Positions 34,991 to 44,624 are shown, counted from the first letter of the stretch. The stretch is DNA of 64,000 bases from Thermoplasmatales archaeon (GCA_012520845.1 JAAYNL010000003.1:1-64000); one strand, 5' to 3'. The notes: a model not told the origin generated them from the sequence alone. Translations and numbers: made by a program.

Positions 34991-36126
34991 CACCTCACCC
35001 CCTTGACGGCGTCGGCGTACAGCGCCGCCGTCCTCTCGACCGCCCCTGTGTACGAATGGGCCCTCGCGGTGTCGACGGCGCCCCTGGAGAGGTTTTCCCT
35101 GTCCAGGAGGCATTTGGCCACCGCCTCGGCGCAGGATTCCGGCGTAGACCCGAAGAAATGGCCGTTCACGCCCTCCACGACGAAGTCCCTGTACCCCTCC
35201 GCCATGGCGCAGGCCGCGGGGAGGCCGCAGGCCATGGATTCCAGTATCGCCAGGCCCTGGGTCTCGAACTCCGACGCCGACACGGCGACGTCGCCGGCAG
35301 CGATGTGCGCCAACAACTCCGCATCCTGCACAAAACCGGTGAAGACTATCCTGTCCCCGACGCCGGATTCCCTCGCCCGGGCCTTCAGATCCTCGAGGGC
35401 GGGGCCCTTGCCGACCACCATCAGCGCGCAATCCTCCGGCATCAGTTTCAGGGCGTCGATCAGCAGGTCGATTTTCTTCTCGAACGCCACCCTGCTGACG
35501 TTGACGAGCACCCTCTTCCCGGCGAGGCCGTACCTTTCCCTGATTTCCTCCCTGCCGGGAACGTCGGGATTGAACCTGGAGGTGTCCACGCCCATCGGTA
35601 TCACCTCGTACCGCTTCGGCCTCACGCCCTTGGACAGCACCGCCTCGGCGGCGCTCTCCGACGGGAAGACCACGGCGTACGGCCTTTTCAGGTAATTCCT
35701 GACGTACGTCCAGACGAGCCTGTCCCTGGTTTCCGGGGAGAATCTGATCGGCGAGTAGAAGTCCATGGCCCTATCCACCATGGTGTGGAACGTGGCCACC
35801 GTCGGTATGCCGAGCGCCCTGGCCGCGATCAGGGCCTTGACCGCCATAACGGCTATGCCGTGGATGTGTATCACGTCCGGGGCTATCTCCTCGAGCACCT
35901 GGACCTTGTTCGACGGGAAAACCGGCACGTAGTACCCCGGGTACTGCCTGAATTCCTTCGCCGGGAAATAGCGGACCCCCTCCAACCTGTGCGCCTCCCC
36001 GGGGTCCGGGGCGACGACGGTCACCTCGTGCCCCATCTCCCTGAGCCCCTTCTCCAGAAGGGACACGACGGTGACGACCCCGTCCCTCGTCGGGAAATAG
36101 CTGTCGGTGACCATCGCAATCCTCAT
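34990..36126 (-). CDS. family 4 glycosyltransferase (glycolipid type)
   Basis: A 378-aa GT-B enzyme starting MRIAMVTDSYFPTRDGVVTVV, with NVSRVAFEKKIDLLIDAL, VGKGPALEDLKARARE and SEFETQGLAILESMACGLP. Sequence and length resemble MgtA/diglucosyl-diacylglycerol synthase-type enzymes, so a lipid-linked acceptor such as archaetidyl-glycerol or -inositol is plausible. It is coupled with the DedA-like and second GT4 genes. Confidence 0.85.
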   Translation of the reverse strand: MRIAMVTDSYFPTRDGVVTVVSLLEKGLREMGHEVTVVAPDPGEAHRLEGVRYFPAKEFRQYPGYYVPVFPSNKVQVLEEIAPDVIHIHGIAVMAVKALIAARALGIPTVATFHTMVDRAMDFYSPIRFSPETRDRLVWTYVRNYLKRPYAVVFPSESAAEAVLSKGVRPKRYEVIPMGVDTSRFNPDVPGREEIRERYGLAGKRVLVNVSRVAFEKKIDLLIDALKLMPEDCALMVVGKGPALEDLKARARESGVGDRIVFTGFVQDAELLAHIAAGDVAVSASEFETQGLAILESMACGLPAACAMAEGYRDFVVEGVNGHFFGSTPESCAEAVAKCLLDRENLSRGAVDTARAHSYTGAVERTAALYADAVKGVR

Positions 36127-36167
36127 CGTTTCCCCTCGTTAACCTCGGTTCCTTTCAACGTGATTCC

Positions 36168-37151
36168 TCACGGGAATGAAAAACACTTCCCCCGGGTCGA
36201 CAGTTGGCCGCCCAGGTAAGCATAGACGGTGGTCGTGCCCCCGTGGGCGGAAATGGTGAGCACGTCGGAAACGGCGCCTTTGCCCACGTTGCCGTGGGAA
36301 ACGCCGAGCAGTGCCGTGTCCGGGGTCACCCCGGCCGCCAACGCCTGGACCATGTCCACGCGCGCCAACCCGCCGCCGCCCATGGACAGCGCGGTTATCG
36401 AACCGAGCCCGATGGGCACCGAGACGGCGGTGCCATAGCCATCCGCGCTCCTCCCGAATGACAGGGCGCCGGGCAGGTCCTCGGACAGGCCGTACTTCAT
36501 GTTGTTGGACGTCAGCGACAGCGCCTCGCCCACATCCGCCACCGGCCCGTGGGATTTTCCATTGCCCTCGTAAACCGCGTCGGCCACGCCGAAGATCGCT
36601 TCCGAATACCCTTGGACGACGCTTGTGCCGTCGGAATCCGCCGAATATTTGCCGATCGGCCCGCCGGACCAGTACAGCCTGCCGCCCAATCCAACCCACT
36701 TGAGAAGGGGCGACTCGGGCGTGCCGTCGTAGGCCTCCCGGGGCAGCACGCCCGCAATCGCCAAAAGAACCGCTTTTTCGTTGGCTGGGTCCCCTATCAG
36801 GCCCATCAGGCCGGCGGTGTCGACCCTCTTCAGATCGCAGCCCCGGTTCTCCAGCTCGTGGGTCATGTTCCGCAGCTCGGAATCGATGCCCGGCCAGGAA
36901 ACCCTGTCCCCGCCGCACTTCCCGTCGTAGAACGCGTACGCCGTCTTCGGCGCCTCGGACCCGGCGAAGGCGGCCACGGAATACCTTGTGGCGTAATTGG
37001 ACCAGACCGAATAGGACAGTTCGTCCCCCTCCATACCAGCGGAGGCCTCCCAATCGAAGACGCCGGGGCAGTACGACGCGGCCTGGCCTACAACCATGAC
37101 GGCGACCGTCAGCGTCAATATCAAGACGGGGTCACGCAGCGTCCGCGGCAT
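36168..37151 (-). CDS. secreted or membrane-anchored hypothetical protein
   Basis: A 327-aa protein from ATG 37151. A hydrophobic stretch at about 8-27 (VLILTLTVAVMVVGQAAS) looks like a signal peptide or N-terminal anchor. The rest is soluble, glycine-rich and has the feel of an extracellular beta-rich or ThuA-like domain, with scattered Cys (about 30, 79, 98 in the mature region). No family is recognised. The start overlaps the upstream GT-C gene by 20 bp, so the product may be tied to the same envelope pathway. Confidence 0.6.
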   Translation of the reverse strand: MPRTLRDPVLILTLTVAVMVVGQAASYCPGVFDWEASAGMEGDELSYSVWSNYATRYSVAAFAGSEAPKTAYAFYDGKCGGDRVSWPGIDSELRNMTHELENRGCDLKRVDTAGLMGLIGDPANEKAVLLAIAGVLPREAYDGTPESPLLKWVGLGGRLYWSGGPIGKYSADSDGTSVVQGYSEAIFGVADAVYEGNGKSHGPVADVGEALSLTSNNMKYGLSEDLPGALSFGRSADGYGTAVSVPIGLGSITALSMGGGGLARVDMVQALAAGVTPDTALLGVSHGNVGKGAVSDVLTISAHGGTTTVYAYLGGQLSTRGKCFSFP

Positions 37152-38532
37152 ACGTTCCCCCCCTCCTGTGTTCCAGGAAACCCTTGACAAGCAGCAGCCA
37201 TATCCCCGCCATCTGCAACGCCCCCGCCGCGACCACGAGGAACAGCATCCTCGGCAGGCCGAACGCGAGCGTGGCGTCCATCCAACCGATTATGGACAAT
37301 ACCGTCTCCGTCCCTATGAGCCCGGTCTGCTTCGAGAAGGACAGCAGCATCGTGAAATTGCACATGAAGAACCCCGCGAAGGCCGCGCCGAACCCGATCA
37401 TCAGGAACGGCCTCAGGTATCCGCCGTCGACGACGGCGACGTGGTACGCCAATAAGGGCAACAGCACCAGCAGGTATTGCGGGGAGGACGGCCACGCGAA
37501 GGCCAGCGCCAGGCTGAACATGCAGACCTTCAGGAAACCCCCGTCCACGTCCGGGTTGTCCGAGTCGTAGAGGCGGTACGCCGCATAGACGACGAAGCCT
37601 ATGATGATCGGCTGGACCAGGAACACCATGGACGTCAGGAGGGTCATGATTGGCACCGCCTGCTCCCCGGTCCCCGAATACATTGCCCTCCCTAACCTGT
37701 CCGTAAAGAACAGGAAGGATTCCGACACGGTGCTCTGGGCGATTACCGGGGCGTAGATCAACAGGGTCATCCCGATAAACCCCAGCGCCGCCAGCCCGAG
37801 GAATCTGGCCATCCCGGCGCGGTCCCCCCTGTGCTTCCTAATCACGTAGGCAATGAGGGCGAACGCGATGTAGATTGGGAAAAACTTCGTCAGAACGGCG
37901 ACGGAGAAAGCCGCGCCGGCAAGAAGGTAATTGCCCCTGTAAGCGAGGATTACGGTCAGAAGCGTGAACAACACGGAAATCGTGTCGAACATCCCCTGGC
38001 CCGCGGACATGTACACGACTATGGGGCAGAACAGCCACAGGGCCATCCCGGCCAGCGCCTTGCTTGCGTCCCCCGTCCTGTCCTTGACGAGCCAGTACAC
38101 GAGGTACCCGACCAGGAAGTCGCATACGACCAACGGGGTCTTCACCATGACGTTGAAGGCCGTGCCCGTGAGGTTGGCGACGTAATAGGGCCACCAAGTG
38201 TCCTCCACAACAAGGAGATCGTCAAACCTGACCACGGACGTGTCGACGCCCAGGACGCCGCAGACCTTTCCCACAGCCCCGAGGAAATAGCCCCACACCG
38301 GCGTGTAGTAATAGCCACTGACCTCGTAGAGGCCGTTCCCAGCCTGGATGTTCCTTATTATCAGCGCCCAATAGGAAACGTCGTAGTTGTACGTCAGGAC
38401 CGGCATGATCACCAGCCTGACGGCCAGCGCCATGACCATCACCACGGTGAACGGGTGCAGCAAGATTCCCCTGACCCTGTCCAACGCGGCGCCCACCGAG
38501 TGGCGGTTCCCGACCGCCCCCTCCTCAGACAT
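37132..38532 (-). CDS. GT-C type polyprenyl-sugar glycosyltransferase
   Basis: A 466-aa integral membrane protein with about 10-11 helices. An acidic residue in the first loop (YNYDVSYWALIIRNI) and a GQGMFDTISVLF segment are typical of GT-C mannosyltransferases (GT87/DUF2029-like). It probably uses a dolichol-phosphate sugar on the outer face of the membrane. It overlaps ilvE by 8 bp and the secreted protein gene by 20 bp. Confidence 0.7.
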   Translation of the reverse strand: MSEEGAVGNRHSVGAALDRVRGILLHPFTVVMVMALAVRLVIMPVLTYNYDVSYWALIIRNIQAGNGLYEVSGYYYTPVWGYFLGAVGKVCGVLGVDTSVVRFDDLLVVEDTWWPYYVANLTGTAFNVMVKTPLVVCDFLVGYLVYWLVKDRTGDASKALAGMALWLFCPIVVYMSAGQGMFDTISVLFTLLTVILAYRGNYLLAGAAFSVAVLTKFFPIYIAFALIAYVIRKHRGDRAGMARFLGLAALGFIGMTLLIYAPVIAQSTVSESFLFFTDRLGRAMYSGTGEQAVPIMTLLTSMVFLVQPIIIGFVVYAAYRLYDSDNPDVDGGFLKVCMFSLALAFAWPSSPQYLLVLLPLLAYHVAVVDGGYLRPFLMIGFGAAFAGFFMCNFTMLLSFSKQTGLIGTETVLSIIGWMDATLAFGLPRMLFLVVAAGALQMAGIWLLLVKGFLEHRRGGTYAADAA

Positions 38533-39445
38533 AATCGAGCCAGGCTTCGTACTTGGGGTTCTTGCCCCTGACGATGTCGGCGAACCTGTCGTGCAGCGCC
38601 GTGGTGACCGGGCCGGGCTTCCCGTTGCCGACGGGCCTCCTGTCTATGGAGGTGACCGAGACGACCTCGGCGGCGGTGCCGGTCATCCACACCTCGTCGG
38701 AGGTGAGCATCTCCACCCTGCTGACGTCCGTCTCGACGACCTCGTAACCCATATCCCTGGCAACCTCCATGACGGAGTTGCGGGTGATGCCCTCCAGGAT
38801 GCTGTTGGACGGTTTCGGCGTGAGGATTTTGCCGTTCCTGTAAAAGAATATGTTCTCGCCGGTGCACTCGGCCACGTAGCCGTTGGAGTTGAGCATCACG
38901 GCCTCGTCGGCGCCCTGCTCGACGGCTTCCCTCTTGGCGAGGCAGGAGGTGACGTAGGCGCCGTTGACCTTCGCCCCGGCGGGGCTGCATAGGTTGTCCG
39001 GCCTGTGCCACGACGACGTGATGAGCGAGGCGCCGGCGCCGACCTCCCCGAGGTAGGCGCCCATGTGCACGCCCGTGATGGCCATGCTCGCCGGGACGTT
39101 GACGGGGTTCAGGCCGACGTTCTCGCCGCGCAGGAACACGCAGGGCTTGACGTAGTCGACGCCCTTGTTGACCCTGGCCACCTCCTTTATCGCCTCGAAG
39201 ATTTCGTCGTAGCCGTACTTCCTGCCGCCGAACTCCAAGGGAATCGCCATGACCTTGCAGCCGTTGATCAGTCTCCTGACGTGGTCCTTCAGCCTGAATA
39301 TGGACAGGCCCTTGCCGGTCTCGTACACCCTAATGCCTTCGAACACGCCCGTGCCGTAATTCAGCCCGTGGGCCAAAACATGTACCTTGGCGTCGTCCCA
39401 CTTCACGAGCTTGCCGTCCAACCAAATCTTCTCTGTCTTCTTCAT
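38525..39445 (-). CDS. ilvE: branched-chain amino acid aminotransferase
   Basis: A 306-aa fold-type IV PLP enzyme. HGLNYGTGVFEGIRVY near residue 26 and the PLP-lysine in GAKVNGAYVTS (about 155) are present, with the EVWMTGTAAEVVSVTSID C-terminal motif. It interconverts Val/Leu/Ile with their keto acids. Start ATG 39445 gives the family N-terminus. ilvN lies 11 bp upstream. Confidence 0.95.
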   Translation of the reverse strand: MKKTEKIWLDGKLVKWDDAKVHVLAHGLNYGTGVFEGIRVYETGKGLSIFRLKDHVRRLINGCKVMAIPLEFGGRKYGYDEIFEAIKEVARVNKGVDYVKPCVFLRGENVGLNPVNVPASMAITGVHMGAYLGEVGAGASLITSSWHRPDNLCSPAGAKVNGAYVTSCLAKREAVEQGADEAVMLNSNGYVAECTGENIFFYRNGKILTPKPSNSILEGITRNSVMEVARDMGYEVVETDVSRVEMLTSDEVWMTGTAAEVVSVTSIDRRPVGNGKPGPVTTALHDRFADIVRGKNPKYEAWLDYV

Positions 39446-39456
39446 TTGGGCCACCT

Positions 39457-39819
39457 TCACAGCGCGTTGAGCGCCTTGACGTATTTCTCGGGCTTGGTCC
39501 TCTCGATTATCTCCTCGACCTGGTCCGACCCGCCGACCACGCCGACGTTGCCGCTGGACGTGTACAGCAGCGCGTAGGCGGACTGGCCGCCCTCCTCCAC
39601 CAGGTGGGCGCTGTAGACGTCCTGGAGCCTTTCCAGGCGACCTATGGCAGTCTCCGCGGAATCCTTCCCCATGACGGACAGGACGATCCTCGCCCTGCCC
39701 GGGGTCTCGCACTTGCCGACGACGATGGTCTCCACGTTGATCTTGTTCCGGGTGAATTCGCCCATCACGCGCTGCATGACGCCGAACTCGTTCTTCACGA
39801 CGAGGGAAATAACGTGCAT
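39457..39819 (-). CDS. ilvN: acetolactate synthase small (regulatory) subunit
   Basis: A 120-aa ACT-domain protein (HVISLVVKNEFGVMQRVMGEF) with feedback-type ligand binding, paired with ilvE. The catalytic subunit ilvB is not in the window. Length is short for IlvN (usually about 160), with the C-terminal domain reduced, so an ACT-only regulator is an alternative. Confidence 0.7.
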   Translation of the reverse strand: MHVISLVVKNEFGVMQRVMGEFTRNKINVETIVVGKCETPGRARIVLSVMGKDSAETAIGRLERLQDVYSAHLVEEGGQSAYALLYTSSGNVGVVGGSDQVEEIIERTKPEKYVKALNAL

Positions 39820-39885
39820 TGAGGCCAACCCTGCCCCATATTATTGCGCATGTATGATATAGTCCTTCGCTCGTTGCGAAACGGG

Positions 39886-40629
39886 ATGGAAATGGAGGAT
39901 TGCACCGTCATATTGCCCACCTACAACGAGGCGGACAACATCGGGAAAATGGTGTCCTCGCTGAGAGCGCTTTATCCACGGTGCGGCATCCTCGTCATGG
40001 ACGACCGCTCCGAGGACGGGACGGACGAAATCGTCCGCGGCATGATGGCGGACGACCCGCTTCTGGGTCTTGTGGTCAGGGACCCTTCCGACAAGGGCCT
40101 TTCCGCCAGCGTCATGGACGGGATCTCCAAGGTGGAAACCAAGTACTTCATCAACATGGACTCCGACTTCCAGCATCCCCCGGAAGCCTTGGCGGGCATC
40201 CATTCCGAGCTCGGGAAGGGCGCGGACCTGTGCGTCGGGGTCAGGAAGGACAGGACGTCCCTCTCCTCCTTCGGCAGGTGGGTGGGCTCCTGGGGCGCCC
40301 AATTCCTCGCCGCGCTCACCCTGAGGCTGAACGGCAAACCCGTTTCCCGCGATATAATGAGCGGCCTGTTCGGCGGGAAGACCGCCGTCTATTCCAAAGT
40401 TGTGGAGGAGCATGGGCACGCCTTCGAGAGGAAGGGGTTCAAAATTCTCTTCGATTTGATGAAGCACGGCCCCGCCGACGCAAAGGTCTCGGAAAGCGTT
40501 TTCGAGTTCGGCGAGCGGGCCGGCGGCGAATCCAAAATCAGCGGGAGGGTCGTCCTGTCGATACTGAACCAGTGCGACGGGTGGGGCCGGTTCGTCGCGA
40601 AACTGGCCAAACCGTTCCTCAAGGCCTGA
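39886..40629 (+). CDS. family 2 glycosyltransferase (dolichol-phosphate sugar synthase type)
   Basis: A 247-aa GT-A protein with VILPTYNEADNIGKMVSS at the N-terminus, DDRSEDGTDEI, and metal-binding MDSDFQHPPE. These match the DPM1/dolichol-phosphate mannose/glucose synthase group. It has no C-terminal membrane anchors. A TATA-like CATATTATT at about 39837-39845 favours the starts at ATG 39886 or 39892. It may charge polyprenyl phosphate for the GT-C enzyme upstream. Confidence 0.8.
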   Translation: MEMEDCTVILPTYNEADNIGKMVSSLRALYPRCGILVMDDRSEDGTDEIVRGMMADDPLLGLVVRDPSDKGLSASVMDGISKVETKYFINMDSDFQHPPEALAGIHSELGKGADLCVGVRKDRTSLSSFGRWVGSWGAQFLAALTLRLNGKPVSRDIMSGLFGGKTAVYSKVVEEHGHAFERKGFKILFDLMKHGPADAKVSESVFEFGERAGGESKISGRVVLSILNQCDGWGRFVAKLAKPFLKA

Positions 40630-40676
40630 ACGGGCGTTCCCATCATAAATTAATAAACGGGCGGCCATTGCGGGAC

Positions 40677-41567
40677 GTGGAACCCGTCACAATTGGGATA
40701 TGCGCCTACAACGAGGAGCGCAACATCGAAAATTCCATCGACTCGGCCTTCGCGCAGGAGCAGAAATCCTTCCGCATCGAGGAGGTCATCGTGGTTTCCA
40801 GCGGCAGCACCGACGCCACGGACGACATCGTGCGCGGGCTCACCGGGAAATATCCCAACCTCAGGCTGATCGTGGAGGAGGAACGCCGGGGGAAGAACTC
40901 GGCGATAAACCTTCTGCTCGACAGCAAGTCCACGGACATCGTCGTCCTGCTGAACGCGGACAACGTCCTGAACGACGGGGACACCCTCGAAAACCTCGTC
41001 TCCAAACTGCTAACCGACTCAATCCCACCCGTCGGCATCGTGGGCGGGCGGCCCATCCCAACCAATGACCCAAACACTCCCGTCGGCTTCGCCACGCAGA
41101 TGCTGTGGGCCATGCACCACGAGGTTGCCCTGGTCTACCCCAAGATAGGAGAGTTGGTGGCTTTCAAGGACATCGGCACCCGCCTCCCCCTGGATTCCCA
41201 GTCCGACGAGGACATACTCAGGATGAGGCTCGAGGAAAGGGGCTACGTCGGCGCCTACGCCGAGGACGCCGTGGTGCGCAACAGGGGACCGGAGACGGTG
41301 AGCGACTTCCTCAAGCAACGCACCAGGGTGAACGTCGGGGAGGTGTACATGAGGAAAATCCACGGCTACAGCATCCCGACCTGGAACCCGCGCCTCCTCT
41401 ACAACGCCCTCCTGAGGACCATGAAGTCCCTCGGCGTGCACCCCTTCCGCATGGCGTTCACCGTCGTGCTGGAGATGGTCTCCAGGGCCAGGGCGGTGAA
41501 CCACGTCCGCAGGGGCATGGGCGACCTGAACGTCTGGGACCAGGTCGGCACCACGAAGAAATTATGA
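40677..41567 (+). CDS. family 2 glycosyltransferase
   Basis: A 296-aa GT-A enzyme from GTG 40677 (TTG 40668 possible) with ICAYNEERNIENSIDSA, a VSSGSTDATDDIV loop and the metal-site NADNV (a variant of DxD). A hydrophobic-amphipathic C-terminal third has no clear span. TATA-like TAAATTAATAAA lies about 25 nt upstream. It is convergent with the gmhAB fusion gene. Substrate unknown. Confidence 0.75.
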   Translation: MEPVTIGICAYNEERNIENSIDSAFAQEQKSFRIEEVIVVSSGSTDATDDIVRGLTGKYPNLRLIVEEERRGKNSAINLLLDSKSTDIVVLLNADNVLNDGDTLENLVSKLLTDSIPPVGIVGGRPIPTNDPNTPVGFATQMLWAMHHEVALVYPKIGELVAFKDIGTRLPLDSQSDEDILRMRLEERGYVGAYAEDAVVRNRGPETVSDFLKQRTRVNVGEVYMRKIHGYSIPTWNPRLLYNALLRTMKSLGVHPFRMAFTVVLEMVSRARAVNHVRRGMGDLNVWDQVGTTKKL

Positions 41568-42596
41568 TCCGAGAATCCGGGAAACCGCCTCGGCGAATCC
41601 CCCGGGGCCCTCGACCTTGATGGATTCCCGGCACCCGAGCCTTTTCCCGAATTCGACGTCCGAATCGGAGTTCCCGACCATGAAGGATTTCCTTGGGTCG
41701 ATGCCCAGTTCGTAGACGGCGTCGTACCCCATGCCTATCTCCGGCTTCCTGCACCCGCACCCGTCGTCCGGGTGGTGGGGGCAATGGTACACCCCGTCGA
41801 TCCTGCCGCCGCCCGCCTCGACCAGGGCGCGCATCTTGGCATGGACGGCGTCGAGGTCCGATTCGGAGAACTTGCCGCGGGCCAGCCCGGATTGGTTGGT
41901 GACCACGACGACCAGGTACCCGGCGGCGTTGAGTTTCGCTATCTCCCCGGGGACCCCGGGGAAAAACTCGAACCTGTCCGGACTGGGACAGTAGGGAACG
42001 TCGGGCGCTATCGTGTCGTCCCTGTCTATGAAGACCGCCTTCTTCCCGTAGACGCCCCTCTCCACGAGCCCGCAGATGGCGTGGCCCGCCGCCAGGCATC
42101 CCTCTTGGATCCTGGGCGTCCGGGTGGACGGGATCTCGAGCGCGTAATCGGCGATTTCCCTCATCCTGCCCCGGGGGCCGGAGAACGATATGGTCACGGC
42201 GCCGATTTCCTTGGCCTTCTCCATCGCCAGGATCACGTTCCTCGAGTTCCCGGAGGTGGAGATGCCCACGACGGCGTCACCCTTCCTGCAGTAGGCCTCC
42301 ACCTGGCGGACGAAGACCGTGTCGTAGGAGTAGTCGTTTCCTATTGCCGTTATGGCGGCCACGTTGGACAGGTTCATGCCCGCCATGGCGGGGCGCTCCA
42401 ACAGATACCTGCCCGAGAATTCGGCGGATAGGTGCTGGGCGTCCGCCGACGAGCCGCCGTTCCCCATGAAGATTACCTGGCCGCCCGCCTTGACGACGCC
42501 TATGAGGGCGTCGGCTATGTCGAGCACCTGTTTCGGGTCGATCGAGGAGATGACCCGGGCGCTCTCGCCGAGTTCCGCGGATACCGTCTCAATCAT
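41562..42596 (-). CDS. fused sedoheptulose-7-P isomerase / heptose bisphosphate phosphatase (GmhA-GmhB)
   Basis: A 344-aa fusion. Residues 1-183 are a GmhA-type SIS isomerase (GNGGSSADAQHLSAEF at 46-60; STSGNSRN at 113). Residues 186-344 are a HAD phosphatase of the GmhB type: D191-x-D193 nucleophile region (DRDDTI, where most GmhB have DRDGTI), TNQSG, and the zinc loop C272-P-H-H...C280-G-C282-RKP. It would make D-glycero-manno-heptose-7-P and remove the C7 phosphate from the bisphosphate. Start ATG 42596 overlaps the hddA stop by 8 bp. The two enzymes are usually separate proteins. Confidence 0.88.
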   Translation of the reverse strand: MIETVSAELGESARVISSIDPKQVLDIADALIGVVKAGGQVIFMGNGGSSADAQHLSAEFSGRYLLERPAMAGMNLSNVAAITAIGNDYSYDTVFVRQVEAYCRKGDAVVGISTSGNSRNVILAMEKAKEIGAVTISFSGPRGRMREIADYALEIPSTRTPRIQEGCLAAGHAICGLVERGVYGKKAVFIDRDDTIAPDVPYCPSPDRFEFFPGVPGEIAKLNAAGYLVVVVTNQSGLARGKFSESDLDAVHAKMRALVEAGGGRIDGVYHCPHHPDDGCGCRKPEIGMGYDAVYELGIDPRKSFMVGNSDSDVEFGKRLGCRESIKVEGPGGFAEAVSRILGS

Positions 42597-43605
42597 CCCT
42601 CGCCCTCCAGGACACGGCGCCGTTGGCCTCGAACATGAAGTTCGTGGTCCTCGCCCCACGCTTGATAAGTTCCTTGCCCACCATGTGCCTCTTGTCGTAC
42701 TCGCAGATGAAATACATGAATCCCCCGCCGCCGGCGCCGGACACCTTGCCGCCGATGGCCCCGGCGGCCTTGGCGGCGTCGTATATCCTGTCGATGGCCC
42801 GGTTGGTGACCTTTGGCGAAAACCTCTTCTTCTGGGCCCATCCCTCGTCCAGAATCTCCCCGACCTCCCGGATGGATCCGCCCTCGAGGGCGGCGGCCAT
42901 TTCACCGGCTATCCTCTTGGTCTCGTCAAGCGCCTCCTCGTTGGAGCCTTCCTTGAAACCCTTCACCTGGGACTCTATGATGCCGGCGGACTCCCTGGTG
43001 TCGCCGGTGTAGCACAGCAGGGAGCAGTACTGCAGCTCGTTCACGACGTCCGGGTCGAGCCCCAGGGGCCTGACCCTCGTGCCGTCGGCGGTGAACTCCA
43101 TCAGGTTGAAGCCGCCGAAGGCGGCGGCGTACTGGTCCTGCTTCCCGCCCTTCAGGCCGATCTTCTCCCTCTCGAGAACGTAGGCCAGGTGGCTCTTCTC
43201 GTATTTGCCGAGGTCGATGCCCTTCCAGGCCGCTATCGCGGTGATTATCGACACGATGACCGTGGACGACCCGCCCAGGCCGGAGCCGGGCGGCGCGTCA
43301 GAGTGGATGAACATGTCGAAGCCCTCGGTGATGTTGAAGTGGTTGGTCACCGCCTTTATCAGGTCCATGTTACCGTCGTAGGGCAGCGGCCCGCCGTCCA
43401 GCGGCGCAACGTAATTGCCGTAGTCCAGCGAGACGACGGACATGCTGTTCCCGTCCCTGGGGGCGACGGTGCAATAGGCGTATTTGTCGATGGTGGCGTT
43501 GAGCACCAAGCCACCCTTCTCCGAGGCGTACGGGTCGACGTCGGTGCCGCCGCCGGCCAGCCCAATCCTGAGCGGGGCCCTCGCCCTGTACGCCCACCCG
43601 GTCAC
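42589..43605 (-). CDS. hddA: D-glycero-alpha-D-manno-heptose 7-phosphate kinase (HddA-like GHMP kinase)
   Basis: A 338-aa GHMP kinase beginning RARAPLRIGLAGGGTDVDPY, the HddA signature, with ATP loop PPGSGLGGSSTVIVSI at about 108 and the C-terminal KVSGAGGGGFMYF motif. It phosphorylates heptose-7-P at C1 (alpha anomer), as in the GDP-heptose route of Aneurinibacillus. It is coupled to both gmhAB and hddC by short overlaps. Confidence 0.88.
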   Translation of the reverse strand: MTGWAYRARAPLRIGLAGGGTDVDPYASEKGGLVLNATIDKYAYCTVAPRDGNSMSVVSLDYGNYVAPLDGGPLPYDGNMDLIKAVTNHFNITEGFDMFIHSDAPPGSGLGGSSTVIVSIITAIAAWKGIDLGKYEKSHLAYVLEREKIGLKGGKQDQYAAAFGGFNLMEFTADGTRVRPLGLDPDVVNELQYCSLLCYTGDTRESAGIIESQVKGFKEGSNEEALDETKRIAGEMAAALEGGSIREVGEILDEGWAQKKRFSPKVTNRAIDRIYDAAKAAGAIGGKVSGAGGGGFMYFICEYDKRHMVGKELIKRGARTTNFMFEANGAVSWRARDD

Positions 43606-44624
43606 GGCACCCTCACCCCGTCGAGGATCGTGCCCCTTTCGAGCATGGTCCCGTCCCCGAGCACGCAGCCTTTAATTACGCAGCCCGGCGGCACGACGCA
43701 GCCCTCGCCCAGAACGCTGTCGATTATGTCGGAACCCTCCACGTCGCAACCCGGGAACACTATGGAGCCCCTGATATTTGAACCGCTTACCCCGCAGGAT
43801 GCCATCACGACAGACCCAGATAGGGAACCGCCGACGACCCTGGATCCTTTCCCGACGTATACCGGGGCCTCCGTTTCCGCGCCGTCGATGACGCCCGGGA
43901 AGGACCCGGCTTTGGTGGCCGCGACAAGGTTAGCCCCTATAAGGTCCGAGGGTCTGCCAACGTCCCTCCAGGCCCCCTTCAGCGTGTGCCCCTGGAGCCT
44001 CTCCCCGCGTCCCATGAGCAGGGGAAACAGGTCCTTGGAGAAATCGTAGGGCTTTCCCTCGGGCACGAGGGCCATCACCCTCCTTTCCACGACGTAGACC
44101 CCGGCGTTGATCAGGTTGGAAAAGACCTCCTCCGGCTTCGGTTTCTCCTTGAACTCGGTTATCCTCCCGTCGTCCCCTATCCTGGCGGTGCCGAACTCCG
44201 TGGGGTTCCCCACCGGCGTCAGCGATATGGTTACGGCGGCCCCGCTGCGGAAGTGCTCCGCCACCTGCTCCGACAGATCGATGTCGGCGAACACGTCGCC
44301 GTTGGCCGCGACGAACGTGTCGTCAAGCCTGCCCTCCAACAGCTTGATGGCGCCGCCGGTGCCCATGGGCTCGTCCTCGTACGAATATTCAATGTCGATG
44401 CCGAGGTCGGAGCCGTCGCCTATGGCCTCGACCATCTGGTCGGACCTGTAGCCGCACGCCAGGATGACCTCCTCTATGCCGCCGCGGGCGAACGACTCGA
44501 TCAGATACGAGAGGCACGGCCTGTCCAGGACCGGCAGTATCGGCTTCGGCCTCGTCTCCGTCAGAGGCCTGAGCCTGGTGCCCTGGCCGCCGACCATTAT
44601 CACAGCTTGCCTTACTTTTCCCAT
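43602..44624 (-). CDS. sugar-1-phosphate nucleotidyltransferase (HddC-like)
   Basis: A 340-aa protein with N-terminal nucleotidyltransferase (MVGGQGTRLRPLT, 10-22; ANGDVFADID with the metal Asp) and a C-terminal left-handed beta-helix (about 255-340). HddC makes GDP-D-glycero-alpha-D-manno-heptose from the 1-phosphate; the operon position supports that. Mannose-1-P guanylyltransferase is the close alternative. It overlaps hddA by 4 bp. Confidence 0.8.
   Translation of the reverse strand: MGKVRQAVIMVGGQGTRLRPLTETRPKPILPVLDRPCLSYLIESFARGGIEEVILACGYRSDQMVEAIGDGSDLGIDIEYSYEDEPMGTGGAIKLLEGRLDDTFVAANGDVFADIDLSEQVAEHFRSGAAVTISLTPVGNPTEFGTARIGDDGRITEFKEKPKPEEVFSNLINAGVYVVERRVMALVPEGKPYDFSKDLFPLLMGRGERLQGHTLKGAWRDVGRPSDLIGANLVAATKAGSFPGVIDGAETEAPVYVGKGSRVVGGSLSGSVVMASCGVSGSNIRGSIVFPGCDVEGSDIIDSVLGEGCVVPPGCVIKGCVLGDGTMLERGTILDGVRVP

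Noticed and set aside
41562-42905. 447-codon frame extending the GmhA-GmhB fusion
   Set aside because: The extra 103 codons are Arg/Pro-rich shadow of hddA; the GmhA start is at 42596.
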